From the NCBI RefSeq assembly GCF_030272615.1, contig NC_081414.1, forward strand, positions 809,759,069-809,823,068: a stretch of DNA of 64,000 nucleotides. The letters run 5' to 3'. This document shows, one piece after another, positions 34,824 to 44,817 of the stretch; positions within the stretch are counted from its first letter, which is position 1, and every line of letters begins with the position of its first letter. Both the position numbers and the translations under genes were made by a program. The stretch is from Cryptomeria japonica. Its lineage: Eukaryota; Streptophyta; Pinopsida; Cupressales; Cupressaceae. Below the pieces are notes generated by a model, which was given only the letters and a program-made list of their open reading frames with translations, had not been told where the DNA came from and ran no database searches.

Positions 34824-37800
34824 TCATTCCATTATACCATCTGCATCCTCTCTCTTTTGCAAAGCATCTATAATTGTCTCGTGCTCTTCCATAGAGAGAG
34901 TCCATAATTGTTTATTAGCAGGCCTGCCACGATATCTATCCAATTTTATATTAGTTGCCACTACCAAATGTGAGTAATGTATAATCTTCTTCTCTAATTC
35001 ATAATCTTCAAATGCGGGCAATCCATTCTTTCTTATTAGATATTTGCGTAGCCAAGTGCCAACAATAACCACAAATCCTGTTGGATAGTCATAATCATCA
35101 TCATCTACTCGAGGAGTAGTTAGCTTATGTTTTGGCTCTACACATCGAGCCAACCAATACTCTGTCCCCTCTTCATTGTCGTCTGGTACAACAACAGCAT
35201 AGACATGTCCTGTGCACAAAATTTTTTTATTTTAATATTTAATGAGAAATAAAAACAAACATATACACTGTAAGATTTCATAAATTTGTGTACTATTTAA
35301 TAAATCAAAACAAATTTCAAAAATAATTTTACCTTGTTGTATAAGATCTGAAATGTGATCATAGTCATTTGATGCAAACATTTGATCCATATCTTCATCA
35401 GTTCTTTCATGCGGATCATTTGCATCTATGGGTGTCAATGATCTTTGTTGCCATTCTTCAACCCATTCTTTATTCTCACAAAATTCCCAATCTCCGGAAA
35501 CACAAAACTGACAAAAGCAAGCAAGTTGCCTTGTGAATATAGTCCATGTGTTTAAATTAGAACTCTTAAATGAATGCCATTTAGCTAATCCAATGATGGT
35601 ATTACAATCATGCCGAATAGGAACACTATCTTCCTCTATCAACCGGAAGAAACGTCGAATTGCAGAGTTTTCAGTTGATCCTTTTGACAACTTTGAATTG
35701 CACCAATCTACAACTACACGAGCATCTCTGAATTTCACTGCATCCTCAAATTTCAATTGTTCTCTAGCAAGAGCTCTTTTTATACAAGCACCGGCTCCAT
35801 CGTGTTCCCCCTTACCATGTCCCGCTTCAAAAAAACTCCATAAATGTTGGACATTGGTTATCTTGTGAACTTTGCATAGCCAATAAAATATTCTTGCATT
35901 TTTTAATTGTCCAGTGCAATTATCTAACCATATCATATGTTGTTTCATGTCAATTTCTCTTTCCTTAAGATTATCATAAAATACCTCGAAGCAATGTTGG
36001 ACAAACTCTGAAGAGTGTAATCGATTATCGCTAACATAGAAATGATACTCCCTCAAAATTTTTCTGTTATCTTCTGTACTATCATGGTCATGTGTATATA
36101 TAATGTGCATAAATATGGCCACTTGCACTGAGTTGTAGTATTGTGATTGAGTTTCCTCTTGTGGTTTTAGAGTATAATTTTCTGCAAAATCCACAACTGA
36201 TACTATTGTTCCAACTGGAAATGTGTTCTTGCATATGCGAAACTGTCCATCAAGCCATCGGGCATGTTGGGAATGTTTCACATATTTTGGAACAATATGA
36301 GTTTTAAACTCACTAATAAATGCATTGACACTATTCTGTTCTGTAATCAATTCTAAACGTTTCCCCATCTTTCCATCCTTTAGAGGGTATTCTATATTTT
36401 TAAATCTCCTAACATCAACCATTTTTTGTCTAAACTCAGAAGAAACATGTTCATGCAAACATTCACCTATCGAAGAATAGTTCCCACATAAATTGCAAAG
36501 GCCATAAATGCATGAACTAGAAAGAAATAATTGTTCATTAGGTGGTTTACAAAATAAACTTCCAATAAAATCTTTTATAGTTTCAGGTGGAACATAAACA
36601 CCACAATCCTGCACAAGATCATTACCATGCAACATACAATGAATATATCGAAAAACATCATAATAGTAACGAAACTGGACATGAGTTTTACGACAACAAG
36701 ATATTCTTTGTTTATTGATTTTAACATACCAGGGTTTGCATTTTTCAAATGATCTTTGACTAATTCATAAATTCATTAACACAGATTCATCACTAAATTT
36801 TTTAAAGAATTTAGTTTGAGTCATGTCAAGAAGATTTTTTGGATGAGGATCACGAATTTTTGATCCCACCCTTAACTTTAAAACATCCCTAGCATTTGAT
36901 GAAACTCTAGTGTTATCATGCCAAAATTTTGCAATTAATTGTTTAGTTTCATCATTTAATTTCATGTCCGACCTTTGAAGTCTACCACTAAAACTCCAAC
37001 AATGGTTTAGTGGATCAATTTCAATTGTATCTCTTCTTTTGGCCGCTCTTGACAAGGTTCTACGATGTAAGTTCAAATAGCCACTTATATCACTTAACAT
37101 TCTTTTACTAACAATCATTTTGTCAACTATAGCAGTCGTTATAACTCTACGTGCTGCATTCTTATCTTTAGATCGACTTGTTTTTCCTATAGAATCGATG
37201 GCACTGGCAACAGTAGATACAACTTGCTTATATGATTCATCTTTTCTTTTTGGTTTTGCATAAATACCTATTTTTTTCATGACTTTACGCATTTTTAACA
37301 TTTTTATTAATTGTAGCATTAATTGACATTGGAATCCTAACTTTTTATTATAGAAAAATTGTTTATATAATCTGTTTGCATGTGTTCTAATTTGTCTCCA
37401 AGAAACTAACCCATTAAGATTATCTAGCACATTGCTATCAATAGTAAACAAATTACATTCATTTTCTTTCAGAGAGGGTGGTGTAATATTTTCAATTTTT
37501 ATTTCTTTTCGTATTGGTGTATGAAATTTATATCCAGCTTCATTTAAATCAACAATTTGATTGGCATCATAGTCATCAGGATTTAAAAACATATCAGGAT
37601 TCGCATCCACATCAACATTTGCATCAACAGTCATACCCGTGTGTGGTTCTACATTTCTTGCATCCATCATGATGTCTTCAATGGTCTCATCTACAACGGG
37701 CACTGAACTAGATGCTTCAGAAGTGTTATTCAATTGTCGTTGTTGTGATCTTCGATCTCTTTGGCGTTTTTCCTCCTTCTCTCTTTGTGCTTGAATTTCC

Positions 37801-37850
37801 TCCACTACCATTGTCCTCTTTTTTTTCTTTTGACGTTTCTTAGAACCCAT
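34824..37850 (-). pseudogene. Element B transposase-like gene: near intact, one stop, one intron
   Basis: ATG at 37850; one frame to 35333, then an intron 35332-35210 (GT...AG, 123 bp), then the last exon 35209-34824. About 960 residues. The only coding lesion seen is TGA at 36765-36767. Order: basic N-terminus (KKRQKKKKR), acidic Asp/Asn-rich part, region with FSGRLQRSDMKLND, FWHDNTRVSSNARDVLKLR and PHPKNLL (about 36990-36830); Cys cluster CIYGLCNLC...GECLHEH (about 36520-36450); putative catalytic acids in VVDFAENYT (about 36190), WLDNCTGQLKN (about 35925) and GHGKGEHDGAGACIKRAL (about 35820-35770); and C-terminal GHVYAVVV...YWLARCVEP...RKNGLPAFEDYE. Spacing suggests an RNase H-fold DDE/DDD transposase (inference). 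The element A copy matches it end to end. I recall similar DFAENY...HGKG..DG strings in uncharacterised animal proteins, but cannot confirm a family. Confidence 0.8.
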
Positions 37851-38026
37851 TTTTGCAAACTTGTCTTCAAAAAATAATATCTTTTTACTGAGTTCTTCAA
37901 AAAATCATGTAAAAAATATTAAAAAGTACTGCCAAATGATGTAAAAAATCTTTGTCAATATGGATTTCAATTATAGTGTGGTAAATCGATGCAATCTATC
38001 TTTTTTTTTACAGTAACGGTTATTTA
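37851..38026 (-). other. 5' leader/promoter region of element B transposase-like gene
   Basis: 175 bp between the ATG and the subterminal repeats, AT-rich. No firm promoter element identified. Confidence 0.35.
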
Positions 38027-38105
38027 GAAACAGGGGCCCGTTGTTAAATCCAACGGGCAAAAAATGAAACGGGCCCCCGTTTATAAAATGGGGGCCCGTT
38101 ATGCA
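38027..38105 (+). repeat. Element B right subterminal repeats
   Basis: Copies GGGGCCCGTTG, CCAACGGGCA, AAACGGGCCCCCGTTTATAA and ATGGGGGCCCGTTATG, matching the motif at 27651-27930. Confidence 0.87.
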
Positions 38106-38958
38106 AAATTTGAATTCACAACCCGCCACTTGCCTCGGGATTAGGCCCAGGATAGGCCTGGGATGGCCACACCTGAGACATGAACCTGAAAATTCAAAGC
38201 TCCATGAATGAAAGCACAAATATGATGAAATGAAATGGTTTATGTGCCTCTAATCAGAGAATTTTTATACGAAATTGAAACCCATTTTAGATTATACTGT
38301 CTAGATTATAAATATGTAAATTAATTTAAAAATTGATTATTTTAACTATTTTTCATTTAATTTATACTAAATCAAGTCCATAAATTTGAAATATTAACTA
38401 ATTTTCTTAATTTAATAACTTTTTTATTTTAATGAATTTTGAAAAAAAAATTATATGTCATCAATCTACACAAAATTCTTTTCAATTAAATTTTTTTTTT
38501 TCAAAAAATGCTAAGTTTACGTCAAAATATGTGGGTCGTACACGTCAAATTTTTAAAAAGAGAATTACGGCCATTAAAAAATTAATTAAAAAAAAAATAT
38601 TTGAAAAAAAAATACAAAAAAATATGCTCATCAATCTTCAGTGTGTTACAAATTATTTCCCAAACCAGTTTGAGAAAATAATTTTAATTGTGTCAAAAAG
38701 TGTGGGTCATACACATGCATGGTATGGTCTTGAAACAGGCATTTTTAAAACATAGTTTTTAGAACTCCATTCAAAAAGTTATTTTTTATTATGTGGGTAT
38801 TAAAATAAATTACATATTTGAAAAGTAAACTCAGAGAGCTATCTTTTATATTACTGACTTTTTCCAAGATTCAATCTCTAAGTGTTTCAAAATTTAAGCT
38901 CAAGTGAGACAAAATCTAAAAAACAGGGAAAACACTTCCACTTTTTGGCCAAAAAGTG
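38106..38958. other. Element B right end, AT-rich, no gene seen
   Basis: Contains CCGCCACTTGCCTCGGGATTAG-type GC text near 38120-38180 and two similar blocks around TATGTGGGTCGTACACG (about 38530) and TGTGGGTCATACACATG (about 38701). The open frame at 38432-38755 is Lys/Phe/Asn rich and looks like chance AT-rich reading. Confidence 0.4.
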
Positions 38959-38981
38959 GACTCATCTTCTTGCACTGACCC
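38959..38981 (-). repeat. Element B right terminal inverted repeat
   Basis: The reverse complement begins GGGTCAGTGCAAGAAGATGAG and matches 27587-27609 at 18 of 23. Inside it the reverse strand reads GGCCAAAAAGTGG, as in element A. Confidence 0.85.
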
Positions 38982-41749
38982 TCACCTTAGTCTGCTCCCC
39001 TTTCACACATTCATCATAAAATGTGCTTAGCGGTTTGATAATGGGTGGAATAATTCTTACACACCCCTTTTTGCTTACTGGAACTAAGTTATCAAAGTTT
39101 ATGTGGCCTAATCTTTGGTGCTACAACCATCTTTCATCAACCTGTCTCATCATGCATTGGGATTCATAACATTCCTTTAAATTGTAAACATTTCCATCTA
39201 TTCTCTTTCGTTCTGCCACAACCTGACCGGTACTCTCTTTCTTTATCTGGCAGCTGATAGAGTCAAAGGTGAATTTATAACCTTTGTCACACATCTGACT
39301 CACACTCAACAGATTGTGCTTTAGGCCTTTCATATAATATACATCACGTGCCTTCAATTTTCCATCAACATTTAGAGTACCCTTTCCATTTATTTTGATG
39401 GATGAGTTGTCTCTGAATATTTTTGAACCACCATTCCAGTCTTCAAGCTTGATAAATTTCTTTTTATCACCGGTCATGTGGTTGGAATAGCCACTGTCTA
39501 CAACCCATAGATTTTTCCTTTCAGCATGTAAAGCAGTTTGCACTATCAGACTTGGTTCTGCCTTGTCTTTTTCTTTCTCAACCCATACCGGTTTGGTTTC
39601 CTTCTTCTTGTTAGTTGTTATTTTATGCTTTGGTTCAACTACTGGTTCTTGACTAGGATCTGTCTTCTTTTGCTTGACCTTCCCATTTTTGCAAAACTTT
39701 GCTATACGTCCAAACTCTTGACAGTTATAGCATTTCACATTTTCATTTAAAGATGAATCTTTAAAATTATTGTAGGACATTGGTTTATTATTCCTACATT
39801 CAAAACTCCTATGACCAAATCCATTGCACTAATAGCAAACAACATTCATACCCCAGAGTGCATTAAAAGGATTTCTACTTTCATAACTCATAGTGGACTT
39901 ATTGGTTAGTCTATAGTTAGCTATTCTATGCTCAAATTTGTTACACCACTAACAATAACCATGAAAGTTTGAAACATACGGGTTAGGTTGCCTTGGTCCT
40001 ACAAACAACTACCTCATCGGGGTTCTTCCTTTCATGCTGCTAACTCTGGTCAATCCTTTATTGTCAACTCTTGTATTTCTCTTTGGATCTACAGATTGGT
40101 ACATTGAGTGTGGCCTCTGGTTCATTGATTGTGTATACCAGTTTGTGTAGCGATTTCTAACAGCATCCGCATATGTCTTTTTACCGGTATCCTTTCTTAC
40201 AGTGAATGTCTTCTTCTCTTCACCTTTATTTGAAGAAGTGAACTATATCTCCTTACTAGATGTGTCTTTGTTGTTTGAACTTTGACCTTCTTCAAAACCT
40301 AAGCCACCGGTATCTTTTGATTGCTTCTGTTTGTTCAACATCTTGTCTAAAGCTTCGGTGTTGCCTTCATATTTGCTTCTCACTTTTATTTATTCCTTAC
40401 TTTCTTCAAGCTCCTTTCTGAGCTTCACTATTTCTACTTCCAGATCTTGATGCTCCTTCTCCTTCTTCATCAAATCAGAGGATGTGACTTCACATATACT
40501 CTTGGCTTCTTTCAACTGAAGTTTCAAGTCAGATATAACTTGACTAGACTCATCCATGGATTTCTTCAAGAGACCTTGTTCATCTACTACAAAAAGCTTG
40601 AACTTCTTGAGTTCTCTTCTTGTTTTACTTAGCTCCTCAAGATCACTTATAACCTCACCTTCTAGATCCACTTCAGCCTTAATGTCTTCTTCCTCATCTT
40701 CACCAACTAGTTCATCAAGTGTCATAAAGAGATTAACTTCTCTGTCATTCTCATGGTAGTCATCTTCTGATACCCTTTCTTCATATGTGGAATCATCCTC
40801 AATAGTATATAGGTTGTTCTTCTTCCGATAGCCTCTTCTTCTAGTAGCCTCTTCTTCTGGGCCGGTAGACATTTCTTTCTTTATATTTATCAGTAGATCT
40901 CCTAAAGCATCTTGACTCATCTCCTCCAGTTTAATTATAAGTACATTTTGTAGCAAAGTGTCCAACTTTCTCACAGTTGAAACATTTGAGTGGTTACTTT
41001 CCTTTGTACTTTCCAGATCCTCTTTTGAGCTTTCTGACAAAGTTTGCTACCTCTGCATCAGAGTCTTCACTAGATCCTTTATGAGAAACCACTTCTTTTC
41101 CCTTTTTGGTGGAACTGAATGCTGCCTCTTTCCTTGAGGATGCATCACCAGTTATTCTCATTTCATAGGCTATCAGTGAGCCAAATAGCTCATCCATTGT
41201 GAAGGTCTTCAGATCCTTGGATTCTTATATGGCATACACCTTAGTATCATACTTTGGTGTGAGAGATCTAAGTACCTTCTTGACAAGAATCTCATATGCA
41301 ATTTCTTCTCCCAGTCCTCTGATGGTATTCACAGTTTCATCAACTCTGTGAAGGTAGTCTGCAATCTTCTCTTCACCCTTCATCATGATGCCTTAAGGAT
41401 GGCCCCTTAGTGTTTGCAGCTTGGCCTCTTTGACTTTTGCATCTCCTTCAAATAACCTCTGCATTTTATCCCAAGTCTCCTTGGCGGATGCATAGTGTAT
41501 GACCTTAACAAATTCATTATCAAACAACCCGCTCAAGATAGCATGTTTAGCCTTTGCATTGTTCCCATACTCCTTCTTGGCATCCAGATTAGTGGGAGGA
41601 ACACTAGGGATAGTATACCCATTTTTGATAGACATCCACACATCAAAACCATGGGAGAAAATATAAGTCTCCATTGTTCTGCTCCAAAAGGCATAGTTAG
41701 ACCCATCAAACATGGGATCTTTTGAGGAGGTAGACTCATTTCTTGCCAT
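38982..41749 (-). pseudogene. E2 gag, protease and pre-integrase region
   Basis: ATG at 41749 (MARNESTSSKDPMFDGSNYA), copia gag head with WSRTMETYIFSHGFDVW and ETWDKMQRLFEGD. A frame break near 41393; then gag middle, an acidic coiled-coil-like segment about 40930-40390 (ELSKTRRELKKFK, LKLQLKEAKS, KLRKELEESKE). There are three zinc-knuckle-like units: C-stop-WCNKFEHR near 39955, CY-stop-CNGFGHRSFEC near 39840-39797, and CYNCQEFGRIAKFC near 39740-39698, in which the zinc His is Arg. The protease keeps VVDSGYSNHMTGDKKKF (about 39510-39460). The LWHKRLGHINF-type pre-integrase region (about 39110-38985) runs into the element B junction at KGEQTKV. Several stops between 40390 and 39780. Confidence 0.92.
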
Positions 41750-41800
41750 TGTGTTCTAATACTATAATCTACACAAGGTTTAATAAACATGGAACCTACA

Positions 41801-41813
41801 CTCTGATACCAAT
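41801..41813 (-). other. E2 primer-binding site (initiator tRNA-Met type)
   Basis: The minus strand reads ATTGGTATCAGAG directly after the 5' LTR end, the standard copia primer site complementary to the 3' end of initiator tRNA-Met. Confidence 0.93.
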
Positions 41814-43428
41814 TGTTGAACACAATGTACCATTGAGAGGGGGGTGAATCAGTGGTTCCTAAATTCTTTTATTTAAAAAAAAACCCGAGATCACCAGTTA
41901 TTATCCTAAGTACTAAATAGTCAAACCGGTAAGACAAATAAGGATACCAAAAGAGGCAAACACATAAAAGAAACCCACAACACTAGATGTATGAGGAAAT
42001 CCCAATATGGGAAAAACCTCGGTGAGAAATGCTGCTGGAGTCTACTGCTCCAATCCAACCTCACAAGTGACACAACGAATTACAAAGATTTAGGGAACCA
42101 ACCCAAGGAGCACCAACCCAAGGAGCACCAACCTCTACACCAAGATCCAACTTGGTGATGTATATTGATGTACAATTTTGATACAGTTATAGCTTCTGGT
42201 TGCAAATGATTTTTGTAACTCTTGATCAAATAGATCTCTTCCAGTTAACAACCCTCTCTTCTTCTCTCTCAACCTCACACCACTCTCAGTCACACTTGGA
42301 TGCCTTTTTCACCAATCACACCTCACTTGTTAGCTCAACTGTCATACCTGAAATAGTTTACTGGTGCTCTATCTTTTCTAGTTAAACCCTCTCACCGATT
42401 TGCCTACTAACTCACTTTGCAACTTTCTTAGAATAATTTTTAAGGAAGATGTTCCTTCGTTGTGCTCAAGATCTCTTCACTCTACTTCTTCACATCAAGC
42501 ACCAACCATTTTTGTCTTGAGATCACACATTTATAATCTAGGATTCCCACCAAAAACCCCATTCAAACAATGTCCTATTAGGTTTTGCCTTCTCCAACTC
42601 AATCCAAATCTGATTTGATTTGATTCTACTTTTTCAGGGATCTAATCTTCATGACATTGATCAACATAAACAAATCTTTGCATTCCAATGTGCATTTTCT
42701 AAATTTGGAGGTTTGCACCATGCTTTTCTGCTTTTCTCTATCATACACTATTAATGGCTTTGCTGTTTCCTTCAGAAAATGGGTACGAAGATCAAATATT
42801 CTTGCAGGATTAGTTCAGTCACTTGCCAGCTTGCCTTCCTCGAGCCGCAATCCTCTGGCATCCTCTTTGACTTGTGGGTTCTTCATAAAAGTCAACTTGC
42901 TTGCTAACTTGTTACATCGATGCACACTTCATAGACCTGTGCAATATCATCACCTAGCATCCAGCTACCATGCTTGTCGACATCCACCTCTGCTTAGATC
43001 TCTATGTCGGTTTGACATTATTTGTTGACCAAGGTTGACTACCAGCTCAGTTCACCTTACCGGTATGACCAACAAACATCCTATGTACCAGCAACACATC
43101 CTCTTGATAATTCATCTTTCCTTCCGGTATGTCTTCATGCCATCCTCTCTATTCTGATCACCAGGTGTTGTGATTCTTTTAACATTCTGCCTCTTCATTA
43201 CAAACAAACAACCAACCTTTATCCTAGTTTGTGTCTTACCGGGAAGCTTGCTTTACCGGAAGATGACACAATTCATGTGTACCTGTAGCCTTCCTTTTGT
43301 CTGCTCACTCACATGTGCATTTCTATCATATGTCTTGCACTTCTTGTATCGGTCACCATTTCTTACTTACTGGTGACCTTGCCAAACCGGTTGACATCAA
43401 TGCCAACTTAATGCCAATAATGCCAACA
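41814..43428 (-). repeat. E2 5' LTR (1615 bp)
   Basis: Partner of 2712-4353. Plus-strand ends are TGTTGAACAC and GCCAACA. It would carry the E2 promoter, but no TATA position can be fixed by eye. Open frames inside it are chance. Confidence 0.93.
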
Positions 43429-43433
43429 TAATG
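43429..43433 (+). repeat. Target-site duplication of E2, right copy (TAATG)
   Basis: Identical to 2707-2711. Confidence 0.95.
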
Positions 43434-44410
43434 GTGATATTCTGATTATTGAAGTATTTGTTGATGATATCATTTTTGGAGGTGAAGATAAATTGTGCAT
43501 GGAATTCTCTGACATTATGAAGAATGAATTTGAAATGTCTATGATTGGAGAAATAAGATATTTTCTAGGTTTGTAGATTAATCAGATTGACAAAGGCATC
43601 TTTATTTGTCAAATTAAGTATCTAAGGGAATTATTGAAGAAATTTGGTATGGAAAATTCCAAAGCGGTTATTACTCCTATGGTTACAACTGAAAATTTGT
43701 CAATTAAAGATGTATCCCCACCGGTTAATCCTATAAGATATAAATCCATGATTGGTGGTTTGCTATATTTAACTTAGACCAAACCAGATATAATAAATGT
43801 AGTTAGTATTGTATCAAGATATCAAAGTAATCCAAGATAAAATCATGAAAGTGCAGTAAAAAGAATATTCCACTATTTGCAAGGAACAACTAAATATGGT
43901 TTATGGTACCCTAAAGATGATGAATTCACTTTATGTGCATATACAGATGCAGATTGGCTAGGTGATGTTGATGACTAGAAAATCACTTCCGGTGGAGCAT
44001 TTTTTCTTGGGAAGAAGTTGGTTTCATGGATCAACAAGAAGCAGTCATGTATTTCTTTATCTACTGCTCAAGCTGAATATGTTGTAGCAGCAACCAGTTG
44101 CACTCAAGTTCTATGGATGAAGTAGATGTTGAAGGATATACAAGTGAGATGTAATGATCTAGTTGTTATTCATTGTGATAATTTTACAACTATTGACATA
44201 TCAAAGAATTTGGTATTTCACTCTAAGACCAAGCACATATCAATCAAGTATAACTTTTTGAAGGAGAAGGTAGAAGCAAAAGAAGTTAGATTGGTTTATT
44301 TGAACACTAAAGAACATATAGCAAACATCTTCACTAAACCTTTGTCCCAGGAATCATTTGAGCATTTGAGAGACAAATTCGGAGTTTCTACCCCTCCTGT
44401 AGAGACTTAA
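43434..44410 (+). pseudogene. E1 pol, 3' part: RT catalytic box and RNase H
   Basis: Continues E1 pol after E2: GDILIIEVFVDDIIFGGEDK with catalytic FVDD at 43457-43468; RT thumb (SMIGEIRYFLGL), RNase H (YTDADW, TSGGAFFLGKKLVSW, LSTAQAEYV, TKHISIKYNFLKEKVEAKEV, HIANIFTKPLS), ending at the TAA at 44408-44410. Five stops fall at 43574, 43775, about 43840, 43976 and 44123. At least four are TAG where copia proteins usually have Gln, which points to C-to-T change. No frameshift is needed in this part. Confidence 0.93.
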
Positions 44411-44817
44411 ATGATGCAGATGTGCATCAGTTTGGTATGCATTATTAGAGATATGTTTTGCTCCGGATTGATTAAATTATGCTACTACTCAAGGGGATTA
44501 GTCAGCCTTGTGATTTGGAGATTTCATATTATGTTTGATATCTATGTCATATCTTTGACATTTATGTCATATTTTTGACATTTATGTCATATTTTTGACA
44601 TTTATGTCAAAGGGGAAGAGATTTATGTGAAAAACACGGAGAGATTGATTGTACTCATCAGGGGGAGTTTGGTGGTATTGTTTGGCTATATTTGGTTTCT
44701 TAATTAAGGATTGGTTCAGAGCTTCATTGCTATATCCTTTAGAAGTGATTGTTGGCATTTCTTGGCACTTGGATGTTTTTCACATCTAGTGTTGCCATCA
44801 ATGCCAAAGGGGGACAT
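44411..44817 (+). promoter_or_regulatory. E1 3' untranslated region with 20-bp repeat and polypurine tract
   Basis: About three and a half copies of ATTTTTGACATTTATGTCAT at about 44538-44611, then GTCAAAGGGGAAGAG. The true polypurine tract is GCCAAAGGGGGACAT at 44803-44817, directly before the LTR start TGTTGG. Confidence 0.85.

Larger units (their letters stand above)
27587..38981 (-). mobile_element. Element B: 11.4-kb two-gene DNA transposon inserted in E2 integrase
   Basis: Left end GGGTATGTGCAAGCTAATGAG; reverse complement of right end GGGTCAGTGCAAGAAGATGAG; 18 of the first 23 bases agree and the first block matches element A. Target duplication TCAC (27583-27586 and 38982-38985), or CTCAC if one terminal base is reassigned. 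Genes: unknown protein 31500-about 33880 (+) and transposase-like protein 37850-34824 (-), convergent and inverted relative to element A. Subterminal palindromes are AACGGGCCCCCGTTT-type rather than the GATATC type of A. It is better preserved than A: the transposase-like gene has a single in-frame stop. Confidence 0.87.
2712..43428 (-). mobile_element. E2: reverse-strand Ty1/copia retrotransposon, nested in E1 and itself split by elements A and B
   Basis: Complete copia element read right to left: 5' LTR 41814-43428, primer site 41801-41813, gag-protease-pre-integrase 41749-38982, integrase 27586-27137, integrase end/RT/RNase H 6607-4577, polypurine tract at 4354-4370, 3' LTR 2712-4353. It is flanked by a perfect 5-bp duplication TAATG. 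The span is 40.7 kb, but subtracting elements A and B leaves about 8.8 kb, normal for a copia element with 1.6-kb LTRs. The LTRs differ by many substitutions and small indels (roughly 85-90% alike by eye), so the insertion is old. The polyprotein has several stops and frameshifts. Confidence 0.95.

Noticed and set aside
6608-38981. CACTA/EnSpm assignment (two genes and subterminal repeats fit)
   Set aside because: Termini are GGGT, not CACTA. Duplication is 4-5 bp rather than 3, and the transposase motifs do not look like the TNPD type.
42200-43376. Open frames in the E2 5' LTR
   Set aside because: They lie wholly within an LTR, and the paired LTR at 2712-4353 does not preserve them.
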